Both the position numbers and the translations under genes were made by a program. Of a stretch of 64,000 nucleotides of DNA, positions 22,418 through 34,689 are shown piece after piece. Position 1 is the first letter of the stretch, and every line of letters starts with the position of its first letter. The stretch is from the NCBI RefSeq assembly GCF_019393635.1, contig NC_057867.1:63615492-63679491 (forward strand), written 5' to 3'. The stretch is from Dromiciops gliroides. Lineage: Eukaryota; Chordata; Mammalia; Microbiotheria; Microbiotheriidae. A model generated the notes under the pieces. It was not told the origin of the DNA. It saw nothing but the letters and a program-made list of their open reading frames with translations, and ran no database searches.

Positions 22418-24272
22418 AAGGTAGTCCTTAATGAGAGGCCTAATGCCCTAAATTGCCTCTGGAGAGGGGATACTGTGAGATTCAAGGAAGAGGTTTAGAG
22501 GGATCTAACTGAATCTGGATTGGAGAGGCACTAAGAACCTATGCAATATCAGAAGAGTTAACGGGATGGGACTTCTTTCTTCCAGGGATGGAGAAGAACA
22601 GATAATGACAGGGGCTGTCAGGATATGGGGGAAAGTAGGGTGCTTTTCGAAAAGAGGGAAAGCTGGATATCATTATGGGAAGAAAACTAAATCATAGTTC
22701 TATATATCCGATGGAAGTCATGGCTTAGAAGGTAGGGAGATGTATGTTTTACATTTTCATTAGAAATTAATTGTCACAATAATCATACCTTTCAGGGAAG
22801 AAAAGATAAAAGATACCTCATTAGGGTTGGCTCTGATAAGTCACACTTGGTATAGTAACATAGGACATTAAAAAAATAGATGAATGCTATGCCAAGTTTG
22901 TAATCCTGGCAATGAAATAGAATATTATGGGAAGGGAAAAACTTAAAACAGCGTAAATGTTTTAACAGAAACCCCAGATACTAAAACAATTTCTAGTTGA
23001 ATATCCTATTTTGAAAATAAAACTTACTCAAGCATCTGTCAATTAAAAGTTATTAAACATACAAAGCCATCATAATATTTGAATCGCTAGGGATATGCAA
23101 ACTTGAAATATCTTAAGCTTGAAGAAAAAAAACAGTAAAAGTTTAACAAAGTTAATAAAGCCAAAGTTATTTTTAACTACCACACCATTATTAATGTGTG
23201 TAATTATTTCAATAGTAACTGCTTAACAGAGTTATTGAGAAAAGCTATAAAACAGCACCACTGCTAAATGGAACAAGTTTCTCTGGCATATTAGGGAAAC
23301 CTCCAGTTTTCAGAATTTTAAAATTTGTTCTTGCTATTAACACCTGGAAGCCAAATTATTTTTGCCAGTCATACATTCATTATACCTAGATAGGGAGTAT
23401 CCCAGAGGGGAAACTTGAACCCAGGTGAATTTATAGTAATGCTGCATTTCTAAACAGTTTCAAGTATTTGACATTCTTTTAACAGATGCATCTATAACAA
23501 TTTATAGCCCAAAAGAATACTCTATAAATTATCAAATATTCACATTACAGATTGGTAAAGTAACTTGTTTTAAGATCATGCTATTAACAAATTTCCAGAT
23601 CCAAATTTTTAAACACTTTGTCTTAGAGCAAATCTCAAAATAAATGACTTAAAAACTCAACACATCTTATTAGAAGACATATTTCAATTAAATTAAGATG
23701 AATAAATTCAATTACAACTGGAACTATTCCCAAATGGTAAAATTCTCAATTTATCTAAAGCCTATCGATATCAGGCAATCATTATCAATAAACTCATTTT
23801 TATATGGTGATAAACACTGGTGAGTGAGAAGCCAGACAGTTCCCCAGATTTAAATAGAACCTGATTCTAACCTTAGTATGGGGGTTCATAAAGCTGAATT
23901 TAAAATATCTAATATTGGAGATCAATTCCCAATTAAAGTTTCAACAAATTTCTTAAAAACAGGTAAAAAATGAAATCAAGCTATAGTCACTCTCTGTCTC
24001 TCTCTGTAAATTACCTTTTTGACAATTCTGCTTTGAGTGGCAGAGAGGATTGCTGAATGGAAGATAAGGGACTTAGCATGAATAGCAAGGGGCAAACACA
24101 CACATTTTAACACATATGCAGAACATTGTACAAGGACAGAGACAAAAACATTAAATAGTAATGGTAAAGATTCTTAAGATAATTTAGCATTGCACAAATT
24201 AAGTTCTCCTCTATATCCTCCAAGACCAATTCATTTGAGCCAGATCAATTGTTCTTTTTTTTTTTTCCTTAA
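22418..24272. other. AT-rich interior of the provirus, no readable gag
   Basis: This part sits where gag should be, but it is very AT-rich and no frame resembles gag. It may be highly decayed, or replaced by other DNA after insertion. Confidence 0.4.
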
Positions 24273-24288
24273 AAAATTAGAGACCTTT

Positions 24289-24434
24289 GGGGCGGCTAGG
24301 TGGTGCAGTGGATAAAACACTGACCCTGGATTCAGGAGAACCTGAGTTCAAGTCTGGTCTCAGACACTTGATACTTACTAGGTGTGTGACCCTGGGCAAG
24401 TCACTTAAACCTCATTGTCCCGAAAAAACAAAAC
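24289..24434 (+). mobile_element. tRNA-derived SINE inside the retrovirus
   Basis: Perfect 16-bp target duplication aaaattagagaccttt at 24273-24288 and 24435-24450. Confidence 0.92.
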
Positions 24435-24752
24435 AAAATTAGAGACCTTTTTTCCAAGGGACAAAAACACCAAAGAAAAAACTATTTTCCTCCTCTTTTT
24501 TTTTTTTGGAAGGGAGTGGGTTAAGATTCAGATTCTCGCTTAGTTAATTCAAAATGCCATTGAAAAGAGAGAAAAAAAAAGAACAAAAAAGTCCCACTCA
24601 GGGCCTTTAACTTTTGGGCTGGCAGAATCAAGAGTAAACTCAACAAGGAGAGAGACCCTACTGTAGCCATCGGTGTTGTGGGTCAGGCTTGAATTCTGCT
24701 AATTTTTCAAGTACTTGCAACCATGTAGTACATTATTTGAAAACAGAACCGG

Positions 24753-24912
24753 TGGGGGGGGGCAGCTAGGTGGCGCAGTGGATAAAGCACCAGGCCCTGG
24801 ATTCAGGAGTACCTGAGTTCAAATCCGGCCTCAGACACTTGACACTTACTAGTTGTGTGATCCTGGGCAAATCACTTACCTCCCCATTGTCCTGCAAAAC
24901 AAAACAAAACAA
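24753..24912 (+). mobile_element. tRNA-derived SINE inside the retrovirus
   Basis: Full short-form SINE from ggggggcagctaggtggcgc to an (aaaac)n tail; short possible target repeat agaacc on both sides. Confidence 0.88.
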
Positions 24913-25235
24913 AAAACCCCAGAACCCCGCAGCCATCCTCTTTTGGGAGCTGTCGGAGTGGCCACATATGGTCCATAAAAACAAACTGCAGCCATCCCCT
25001 TTTGGGGGACCTGTCAGAACAGACCCAACTTACCAAGTCATCCATGGATATAACCAGACCCCAGATCAAAGAGCTTTTAGGAACTCAAGTGAAAAGGACG
25101 AGAGTTCTGAATTTGAGAGACCCTTATCCAGGCCAGGGCTACGAATTTTGAGTCCAGGGGGGGACTCAAAGATTCGTGCTGGCACCAAGCACCAGAAGGT
25201 CAAAAACAGTGGCTGGCTGGACACTGAGTCTTCAG

Positions 25236-25253
25236 ATCCCAGGTGAGCCCCCA
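25236..25253 (-). other. Retroviral primer-binding site, proline-tRNA type
   Basis: Minus strand TGGGGGCTCACCTGGGAT, two bases inside the 5' LTR. It matches 15 of 18 bases of the tRNA-Pro primer site common in gammaretroviruses. Confidence 0.85.
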
Positions 25254-25255
25254 TA

Positions 25256-25674
25256 TGTTAACCTGGAAATTAATGAAACAATCAATATAGGAGAAAATAA
25301 GGTCTTTAACTGGAGCAGAGGAGTTATAACTCGTGGTATCACAAAGCAAGATGCTAAGAATACCCAAAGATGGAGACTGAGGACAGGGTTGATATGGGGT
25401 AGCAGAACAGAGGGAGCTGTGAGACTGCCCTTGGGAAAAATAAGTTTCTCACTGATAGAAACTACTTAATGTAAATGAACCTTTTTATATAATAACCTAA
25501 AGTCCAGGAAGTAAGGTTGGGAATCTTTGGGAGGGGATAGTTTGTTTGGGGGAGATCCATAAAGACAATCAAGAGTCTGGAATTGACAATGATTGGTTAG
25601 CCCCAGGCAACTGATTGGCCTGGGAATAGGGAGTAGATGGGGATCAGTCAGTTCTCAGTAAATTGTCTTTATCA
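25256..25674 (-). repeat. 5' LTR of the endogenous retrovirus
   Basis: Bounded by TG and CA, pairs with 19422-19843, and is adjacent to the primer-binding site, which fixes the orientation. Confidence 0.88.
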
Positions 25675-25707
25675 ACGTACATATGTATATATGTCCACAT
25701 GCATGTA

Positions 25708-25948
25708 TATGTTTTGTTGATGTTCAGTCATTTGTCATGTCTGACTCTGACCCCATTTGGGGTTTTCTTGTCAAAGATACTGAAGTGGTTTGCCATTTCC
25801 TTCTCCAGCTCCTTTTACAGATGAGGAAATGGAGGCAAACAGGGTAAAGTGACTTGCCCAGGGTCACACAGCTAGTCTGAGGCCAGATTTGAATTCTGGT
25901 CTTTCTGACTCTAGGCCTGGTGCTCTATCTATTGCATCACCAAATTCT
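25708..25948 (-). mobile_element. Long-form tRNA-SINE, antisense
   Basis: Reads ttcagtcatttgtcatgtct, gtttgccatttccttctcca, agtgacttgcccagggtcac and ctatctattgcatcacc. Confidence 0.82.
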
Positions 25949-25969
25949 CTTTCCCCCCACATGCATGTA

Positions 25970-26170
25970 TACACACGTATATATGACACAAGGTGCGTGT
26001 ATACACACGTATACATGACACAAGGTGCGTGTATACACACGTATACATGACACAAGGTGCGTGTATACACGTATACATGACACAAGGTGCGTGTATACAC
26101 GTATACATGACACAAGGTGCGTGTATATACACGTATACATAACACAAGGTGCGTGTATACACACGTCTAT
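25970..26170. repeat. Minisatellite, 30-32-bp unit, six copies
   Basis: Six near-identical units containing gacacaaggtgcgtgtatac plus acgtatacat. Units differ mainly by one ac dinucleotide (30 or 32 bp). It keeps several minus-strand frames open (CVYTHLVSCI-type repeats); these are not proteins. Confidence 0.92.
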
Positions 26171-26354
26171 ATTCTTGAAGGTTTTTCACCTTTACAGAAG
26201 TAAAATAGAGTGGGTCTTCCCCCCGCCCGAAGCCCAACTCAACCCGGGAGATTGTTTCCCCTTAAGCTCTGCTGTCCTATGTCTCTATGATGCTCCTTGC
26301 TTTAAGCCCCATTCCATTTCTTCTGAAAGCCCTCCCTGTGCACTTAGAGTAATA

Positions 26355-26540
26355 ACCCCGATTTCTTTAGCTGTTTAAGGTTTCCAAAGCACTTTCCCCA
26401 CAAACACCCTGGGTAGGAGATCGTGTAACATTATCCTTCTCGGTGTACAGAGCAGAATATGGAGCCACAGAGAAGGAAAAGGACTAGCTCACAGCCACAC
26501 AGCTAATGTTAGAAGTGGGACCCCAGGCTTCATCTCTGGA
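26355..26540 (-). repeat. MIR-like SINE, antisense
   Basis: Reads aaggtttccaaagcactttc, tacagagcagaatatggagc and ctcacagccacacagctaat. Confidence 0.6.
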
Positions 26541-26956
26541 CTCCGGGTGAGCACCCAGCCTCTCGCTGTACAGTTTAGCAGGAAATCTCCTCTGTGATTT
26601 TGTTTTTCCCCTTGTCACTGCCGAGGGGCGCATAATAAAGTTAGAGATGGTATGATATAGCAATTTACCTATTAGATGCAAGAAAGCATATGTCCATTTA
26701 TCTCCTAAAAGGCTTCTAAATGCCATTACCCTTCCTCTGATCCCCACCCCCAAAACAACCTTAAACACTGAGGGAGTTGGCAGGCTCCAAAGGTGGCTCA
26801 CTTTGTAAGTAGAATGAGTCAGCCAGGCTTCTCTGGCAACCCTCATGCCATGATACCTGGGACTTCCAAGTGCCATCAGGCCTTCCGGTTGGGGACTTTC
26901 TTTTTTCATTTCCTTTCTTCTCGTGGGCAAATGAGGAGTCAAGTCAGCACAACTTT
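26541..26956. other. No gene recognised
   Basis: Unique non-coding DNA. A 152-codon minus-strand frame (26484-26942) has no domain and begins outside this stretch in a MIR copy. Confidence 0.45.
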
Positions 26957-26972
26957 AGAAATGTCACCTTGA

Positions 26973-27982
26973 CCACCTGACACCTATCAGATTGGCTAAA
27001 ATGACAAAAAAAGGAAAATAATAAATGTTGGAGAAGCTGTGGGAAAATTGGAACACTAATTCATTGTTGGTGGAGCTGTGAACTGATCCAACCATTCTGG
27101 AGAGCAATTTGGAATTATGCCCAAAGGGCGATAAAGCTATGCATACCCTTTGACCCAGCAATACCACTTTTAGGTCTTTTTCCCAAAGAAATCATGGAAA
27201 GGGGAAAGGGACCCACATGTACAAAAATATTTATAGCTGCTCTTTATGTGGTAGCAAGGAATTGGAAGTTGAGGGGGGTGCCCATCAATTGGGGAATGAC
27301 TGGACAAGTTGTGGTATATGAATACAATGGAATACTATTGTGCTGTAAGAAATGATGAGCAGGAGGAGTTCAGAGAAACCTGGAGGGTCTTGCGTGGGCT
27401 GATGATGAGTGAGATGAGCAGAACCAGAAGAACTTTGTACACAGTATCATCAACATTGAGTGTTGATCTACTGTGATGGACTATATTCTTCTCACCAATG
27501 CAATGGTACAGAAGAGTTCCAGGGAACTCATGATAGAAGAGGATCTCCAAATCCAGGAAAAAAAAAAAGAACTGTGGAGTATAGATGCTGAATGAACCAT
27601 ACTATTTCTTTTGTTTTGGGTACTGGTGGTTTTTTTTTTCTATTTTGAGGTTTTTCATCATTGCTCTTATTTTTTCTCTTATAGCAGGACTAATGCAGAA
27701 ATAGGATTAATGTTATTATGTGTATATATATATATATGTGTGTGTGTATATATATGTATATATAGAGAGAGATATAGAGATATAACCTATATCAGATTAC
27801 CTGCTGTCTAGGGGAGGGGGGAGGGAGGGGAGGGAGGGAGAAAAATCTGAAATTGGAAAGCTTGTATAAACGAAAGTTGAGAACTATCTTTACCTGTAAC
27901 AGAAAAAATAAAATACCTTATATGTAAAATCAAAAACAAAAACAAAACCAAAACCAAAAAAGTGTCAATAAAAAAAAAGAAA
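26973..27982 (+). mobile_element. 5'-truncated L1 with perfect target duplication
   Basis: Matches the C-terminal part of L1 ORF2 and the G-rich 3' UTR (aggggaggggggagggaggg), ending in an A-rich tail. Perfect 16-bp duplication agaaatgtcaccttga at 26957-26972 and 27983-27998 fixes the ends at about 1010 bp. Confidence 0.92.
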
Positions 27983-28050
27983 AGAAATGTCACCTTGAAC
28001 TTTGTGGAGAAAGGGTACATGTCTGAGGTGACAATACCCTTGTACTCTTT

Positions 28051-28213
28051 TGTTTTGCAGTATATGATTGTTTTTTCATATAAATATTTTATTATTTTCC
28101 AGTTACATTTAGAGATAGTTTTCAACATTTGTTTTTATAAGATTTCTCGTTTCAAATTTTTCTCCCTCCCTCCCCTCCCTTCCCCCTCTCCAAGACAGCA
28201 AGCAGTCTGATAT
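28051..28213 (-). mobile_element. Very short L1 3' end, antisense, with perfect target duplication
   Basis: Only about 163 bp of L1 3' UTR in antisense. Perfect 17-bp duplication atacccttgtactcttt at 28034-28050 and 28214-28230. Confidence 0.92.
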
Positions 28214-28230
28214 ATACCCTTGTACTCTTT

Positions 28231-29301
28231 ATGAAAACATTTGCTGTGCTGATTAACTGACTAAGTAAAATTATAAGCAGTTATTAAGTGCCTGCTATGC
28301 ACAAGGCAATGTGCTAAGGATACAAAGAGGACCCATAGAGATGACCCTCATAGAGGTTGCAGTGTAATAGTGAATTAACATAACACATTTATAATGAAAC
28401 ACCATCTAGTCAGTGCAAGGCAGAATGTCAGAAGTCCAGACAGAGCCCTTTGAAGAAATATGATGAGGGAGAGATCCCATTTGGTCAGTCTGGGTGAGGG
28501 CCACAAGGAAGGCTGCAAGGAAGAGGCACTTGGGCTTAATATATTTCAGAGAACAAACTCTTCGATGATCCTTAATCACTTTAGACAACCCTCGTTTACT
28601 TACAAGGAGATGACGGCATACATAGCAGGCCCGGTACACTGAGGTTTTACTGTGCCCCGAAACAGTAACTTACTAAATAAATTGTACTCAAAAAGTGAAT
28701 ATTTAATTTACTCCCTTGGAGTAGTTTCTATTCTCGGGAACACGATGGAACATTTCCCTGAACAAAACTAAATACATTTACTCTCCAAGAACCCTGGCAG
28801 ATTTGTCTCTGAGATTTTGAACAACAAACTTAGCAAAATGGCAGATAACATAATGCTCAATGTGTTCCATGACTGCAATATCTTAGATAAGAATGTTTTA
28901 CCCAGAGCGCTTGACCTATTTATTTATTTATTTCATTGTTTGTTTGTTTTGTTTAACACAGACTCCCACTGACTCCTTCCTCTGATATCTTCCTCCTTCA
29001 GCCTTCTTTCCCACCATTGCAAGAATCAGATTTATTCTTAATGTGTAGCTTGGCCCACATACCTCCACATCACCTGTGGGCTAAGACATGAGTATCTTAG
29101 GGCCTGGTGGTCCAAGCTCTCCATAATTTGACTCCAGCCTGGCTTTCCAGCCTGTTTGTAGTCTATTTCCCTTCATGCACTCTGCCTGGCCATCTCTCTG
29201 TATATATAATAATGTGTATTAGAGTTATTTGTGTATCTCTCCATTGGAGCCATGTGAGACTGTGTTTTATTCTAGATTGGCATGCCCAGGTTGTAGCTCA
29301 A
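28231..29301. other. No gene recognised
   Basis: Non-coding DNA with a short repeat (about 28255-28350, ttattaagtgcctgctatgc type) and a (TTTA/TTTG)n tract at 28917-28952. Confidence 0.5.
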
Positions 29302-29842
29302 TAGACTCTTTTTTCCCATATAAATATTTTATTATTCTCCAGTTACATTTAGAGATAGTTTTCAACATTTGTTTTTATAAGATTTCTTGTTTCAAATTTT
29401 TCTCCCTCCCCCCTCCCCAAGACAGCAAGTAATATATGTACAAGCACGTTAAATATATTTCTGCATTAGTCATGTTATGAGAGAAGAATCAGAGCAAAAA
29501 GGAAAAACCTCAAAAAAGGAAAAACAACAAAAAACACAATAGAAATAGTCTGGTTCGATCTGCATCTAGATTCCACAGTTCTTTTTTTTCTGGATTTGGA
29601 GAACATTTTCCACCATGAGTCCTTTGGAACTATCTTGGACCATTGTATTGCTGAGAAGAATCAACTCTATCACAGTCAATCAATACATAATGTTGTTGAT
29701 ACTGTGTACAATGTTCTCCTGGTTCTGTTCGTCTCACTTGTCATCAGTTCATGCAAGTCCCTCCAGGTTTCTCTGAAATCTGCCTGCTCATCTTTTCTTA
29801 CAGCACGATAGTATTCCATCACATTCATATACCACAACTTGT

Positions 29843-32800
29843 TCAGCCATTCCCAATTGATGGGCAACCCCTCAATTTCCAATTCCTTGCCACCACAAAA
29901 AGAGCAGCTATAAATATTTTTCTACATGTGGGTTCTTTTCCCTTTTCCATGATCTCCCTGGGAAATAGACCTAACAGTGGTATTGCTGGGTCAAAGGGTA
30001 TGCACAGCATTATAGCCCTTTGGGCATAATTCCAAAATGCTCTCCAGAATGGTTGGATCAGTTCACAGCTCCACCAACAATGCATTAGTGTTCCAATTTT
30101 TCCACAGCTTCTCCAACATTTATTATTTTCCTTTTTTGCCATATTAACCAATCTGATAGGTGTCAGGTGGTACCTCAGAGTTGTTTTAATTTGCATTTCT
30201 CTAGTCAATAGTAATTTAGAGCATTTTTTCATATGACTATAGCTAGCTTTGATTTCTTCATCAGAAAACTGCCTGTTCATATATTTGACCATTTCTCAAT
30301 TGGGGAATGACTTGGATTCTTATAAATTTGATTTAGTTCACAATATATTTTAGAAATGAGGCCTTTATCAGAATTACTGGCTTTAAAAATTGTTTCCCAA
30401 CTTTCTGTCTCCCCTCTAAATTTAGATGCATTGCTTCTGTTAGTACAAAACCTTTTTAATTTAATGTAATCAAAATCACCCATTTTGCATTTCATAATAT
30501 TCTCTATCTCTTGTTTGGTCATAAACCGTTCTCCTTTCCAAAGATCTGAGAGGTAAATTATTCCTTCCTCTCCTAATTTACTTATGGTATCACCTTTTAT
30601 GTCTAAATCATTCACCCATTTTGACCTTACTTTAGTATAAGGTGTAAGATGTTGGTCTATGCCTAGTTTTTTGCCATACTGTCTTCCAGTTTTCCTAGCA
30701 GTTTTTGTCAAATACTGAGTTCCTATCCCAGAAGCTGAAGTCTTTGGGTTTATCAAACAGTATATTACTAAAGTCATTTACTATTTACTTCAGATTTCGT
30801 ACAGCTGGCCCACCTTCCTGGGCATTTTTTTTATTAGTTCCCTTGATTTTCTTGACCTTTTGTTTTTCCAATTAAATTTTGTTATTATTTTTTCTAGCTC
30901 TATAAAATAATTTTTAGGTAGTCTGATTGGCATGGCACTGAATAGATAAATTAATTTAGGTAGAATTGTCATTTTTATTATATTGGCTCAGCCTATCCAT
31001 GAGCAATTGATAGTTTCCAATTATTTAGATCTGATTTGATTTGTGTGAAAAGTGTTTTATAATTGTGTTCATAGAGTTCCTGAGTTTGTCTTGGCAAGTA
31101 GACTCCCAAGTATTTTATATTGTCTACCATTACCTTAAATGGAATTTCTCTTTCTATCTCTTGCTGCTGGACTTTGTTGGTCATGTATAGAAATGCTGAT
31201 GATTTATGTGGATTTATTTTATATCCTGCTACTTTGCTAAAGTTGTTCATTGTTTCAAGTAATTTTTTAGTTGATTCTCTAAGTATACCATCATATCATC
31301 TTCAAAGAGTGATAGTTTTGTTTCCTCCTTGCCTATTCTAATTCCTTTAATTTGTTTTTCTTCTCTGATTGCTAAAGCTAATATTTATAGTATAATATTA
31401 AGTAATAGAAGTGATAATGGACATTCCTGTTTCACCCCTGATCTTATTGGGAAAGCCTCTAACTTATCTCCGTTACATATAATGCTTGCTGATAGTTTTA
31501 GGTAGATACTGCTTATTATTTTAAGGAAAGCACCTATTCTTTAGATCTCTAGTGTTTTTATTAGGAATGAGTGCTGTATTTTGTCAAAATCTTTCTCTGC
31601 ATCTATTGAGATAATCATATGATTTTGGTTAATTTTCTTGTTGATGTGGTTATGTTAATAGTTTTCCTAATGTTGAACCAACCCCGCATTCCTGGTATAA
31701 ATCCCACCTGGTCATAGTGTATTATCCTGGTGATCACTTGCTGTAATCTCCTTGCTAATATCTTATTTAAGATTTTTGCATCAATATTCATTAGGGAAAT
31801 TGGTCTATAATTTTCTTTCTCTGTTTTTGCTCTGCCTGGTTTTGGTATCAACACCATATTTGTGTCATAAAAAGAATTTGGTAGAACTCCTTCTTCACCT
31901 ATTTTTCCAAATAATTTGTATAATATTGGAATTAATTGTTCTTTAGATGTTTGGTAGAATTCACTTGTAAACCCATCTGGCCCTGGAGATTTTTTCTTAG
32001 GGAGTTCATTAATGGCTTGTTCAATATATTTTTCTGATATGGGCTTATTTAAGGATTTTATTTCCTCTTCAGTTAACCTGGGAAGTTTGTATTTTTGTAA
32101 ATATTTATCCATTTCTTTTAGATTGTCAAATTTATTGGCATACAGTTGGGGAAAATAGTTCCTAATTATTGCTTTAATTTCCACTTCATTGGTGGTAAAA
32201 TCACCCCTTTCATTTGTGATACTGGTAATTTGGTTTTCTTCTTTCTTTTTTTAAATTAAATTAAATTAAATTTTAATAAAATTAACTAAAGGCTTATCTA
32301 ATTTATTGTTTTTTCATAAAACCAGCTCTTAGTTTTATTGATTAGTTCTATAGTTTTCTTATTTTCAATTTTATTAATTTCTCCTTTAATTTTCAGGGTT
32401 TCTAATTTAGTATTTAATTAGGGATTTCTAATTAGTTCTTTTTCTAGCTTTTTAAGTTGTATGCTCAATTCATTGATCTCCTATTTCTCTTTTTTATTGA
32501 TGTAAGCATTTAGAGATATAAAATTTCCCCTAAGCACTGTTTTGGCTGCATCCCATAGATTTTGGTATGTAGTCTCATTATTGTCATTCTCTTGGATGAA
32601 GTTATTGATTGTTTCTATGATTTGCTGTTTGACCCACTCATTCTTTAGAATGAAATTATTTAGTTTCCAATTAATTTTCAGTCTACCTTTCCATGGCTCT
32701 TTATTACATGTAATTTTTATTGCATCATTATCTGAGAAGAATGCATTTACTATTTCTGCCTTTATCCATTTGACTATGAGGTTTTTGTACCCTAACACAT

Positions 32801-33282
32801 GACCAGTTTTTGAATATGTGCCATTTACTGCTGACAAAAAGATGTATTCTTTTCTATCCCCATTCGGTTTTCTCCAGACATCTATCATGTCTAACTTTTC
32901 CAACATTCTATTCACCTCTTTCATTTCTTTCTTATTTATTTTGTGGCTAGATTTATCTAATTCTGAGAGGGGAAGATTCAGATCCCCCACTAGTATAGTT
33001 TTGCTATCTATTTCCTCTTGTAACTCATTTAACTTCTCCTTTAGGAATTTGGATGCTATACCACTTGGTGAATACATATTTAGTATTGATATTACTTCAT
33101 TATCTATAGTTCCTTTTTAGCAAGATATAGTTTCCTTCCTTATCTCTTTTAATTAGATCTGTTTTTGCCTTTGCTTTGTCTGAGATAAGGATTGCTACCA
33201 CTGCTTTTTTTACTTCAGCTGAAGCATAATATATTCTGCTCCAACCTTTTACCATTAATCTGTGTGTACCTCTCTGCTTCAA
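29843..33282 (-). pseudogene. L1 ORF2 remnant
   Basis: From 5' to 3' on the minus strand: endonuclease pieces (33282-32481, with GWSRIYYASAEVKK and VGDLNLPLS), reverse transcriptase (32184-31615, with [15 protein letters not shown] and [17 protein letters not shown]), then C-terminal pieces down to 29843 (NKCWRSCGKIGTLMHCWWSC). The frame shifts repeatedly, so no active enzyme is made. Confidence 0.9.
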
Positions 33283-33985
33283 ATGTGTTTCTTGTAAACA
33301 GCATATTATAGGATTATGGTTTTTAATCCACTATTCTATTCGCTTCCGTTTTATGGCAGAGTTCATCCCATTCACATTCACAGTTATTATTACTGTCTTT
33401 TTCCTGCCATTCTATTTATCCCCTTTGTACTTTCCCCTCCTTCTTTTACCCTATTCCTCCTCACCAACATTTTCTTCTTACCCCTGCCTCCCCCAGTCTG
33501 CCCTCCCTTTTATCAGCTCCCCTCCCTTTTCTTTACCCTTTTCTCTCCTGCTTCTGCCCTCCCTTCTATCAGTCCCCCTTTTCCCTTTACCCTTTTACAT
33601 CCCTAAAGAATAAGCTGTTTCTTTATCCAAATGAATGTATATGTTATTCCCTCTTTGAATCAAATCTATTGAGAATAAGGTTGAAACAATGTTCACCCCT
33701 CCCTTCTTTCCCTCTATTGTAATAGGTTTTTTGCAGCTCTTCATATGATGTAATTCACCCCATTCCACCTCCCCTTTCCTCTTCTCCCCATAACCTCCTT
33801 TTTAACCCCTTAATTTTCTTTATATCATCACATCAAAGACAATTTATATTTATACCCTCTATGTATAATTCTTCTGTCTGCCCAAATATATATACAGTAC
33901 TTAAGAGTTATAAGTATTATTTTCCCATTAGGGATGTAAACAGTTTAACCTTATTGAATAACTTTTTCCTCCTGTTTACCTTTTT

Positions 33986-34130
33986 TTTTTTTTTTAGTGA
34001 GGCAATTGGGGTTAAGTGACTTGCCTAGGGTCACACAGCTAGTAAGTGTTAAGTGTCTGAGGCTGGATTTGAACTCAGGTACTCCTGATTCCAGGGCCGG
34101 TGCTCTATCCACTGCCCCACCTAGCTGCCC
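33986..34130 (-). mobile_element. tRNA-derived SINE inside the L1
   Basis: Antisense SINE with perfect 15-bp duplication cctgtttaccttttt at 33971-33985 and 34131-34145. Confidence 0.92.
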
Positions 34131-34298
34131 CCTGTTTACCTTTTTAAACTTCTCTTGAGTCCTGTATGTTAAAATTGAATTTTCTATTCAGTTCTGGTCT
34201 TTTCATCAGGAAACCTTGAAAGTCCCCTATTTCATTGAATTTCCATCTTTTCCCCTGAAAGATAATGCTCAGTTTTGCTGGGCAATAAATTCTTGGCT

Positions 34299-34594
34299 GC
34301 ATGGGGCAGCTAGGTGGCGCAGTGGATAGAGCTCCGGCCCTGGATTCAGGAGGACCTGAGTTCAAATCTGGCCTCGAACTCTTTTTTTTTTTTTTTGGCA
34401 GGCAATGGGGGTTAAGTGACTTGCCCAGGTTCACACAGCTAGTAAGTGTCAAGTGTCTTAAGCCGGATTTGAACTCAGGTACTCAGGGCCGGTGCTTTAA
34501 CCACTGCGCCACCTAGCTTCCCCTGGCCTCGGACTCTTAACAGTAGCTGTGTGACCCTGTGCAAGTCACTTAACCCCAATTGCCTCACACAAAA

Positions 34595-34600
<6 letters not shown>
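34299..34600 (+). mobile_element. tRNA-derived SINE split by another SINE, inside the L1
   Basis: The plus-strand SINE starts at 34299-34375 and resumes at about 34525-34590, ending in a (GAAA)n tract to about 34670. The interrupting part is listed separately. Confidence 0.85.
34376..34524 (-). mobile_element. tRNA-derived SINE nested in a SINE
   Basis: Antisense SINE within the plus-strand one. Direct repeats tggcctcgaactctt and tggcctcggactctt flank it. Confidence 0.85.
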
Positions 34601-34633
<33 letters not shown>

Positions 34634-34672
34634 GAAGGAAGGAAGAAAGAAAGGAAGAAAGAAAAAAAAAGA
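34592..34672. repeat. (GAAA)n / (GGAA)n microsatellite
   Basis: Expanded from the A-rich tail of the SINE just before it. Confidence 0.9.
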
Positions 34673-34689
34673 TTCTTGGCTGCAATCCA

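Larger units (their letters stand above)
19422..25674 (-). mobile_element. Endogenous retrovirus, gammaretrovirus-like (ERV1), env-less and decayed
   Basis: Two direct LTRs (19422-19843 and 25256-25674) enclose about 5.4 kb. On the minus strand the order is 5' LTR, primer-binding site of proline-tRNA type, a gag-sized region that has lost any readable frame, then pol pieces (protease/RT about 22120-21520, RNase H about 21211-21026, integrase about 20685-20026), then the 3' LTR. Integrase ends only about 180 bp from the LTR, so env is absent. The host DNA outside the LTRs reads atgt on the left and acgt on the right, fitting a 4-bp target duplication with one change. Three SINEs have inserted since. 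Every frame is broken; no functional virus gene remains. Confidence 0.85.

Noticed and set aside
25970..26170. CRISPR-like array
   Set aside because: Units are contiguous tandem repeats with no unique spacers, in a vertebrate genome.
25864..26237. Three overlapping repeat-protein-like frames (CVYTHLVSCI-type)
   Set aside because: They are the minisatellite read in different frames.
26484..26942. 152-codon minus-strand frame
   Set aside because: No domain; partly in a MIR copy.
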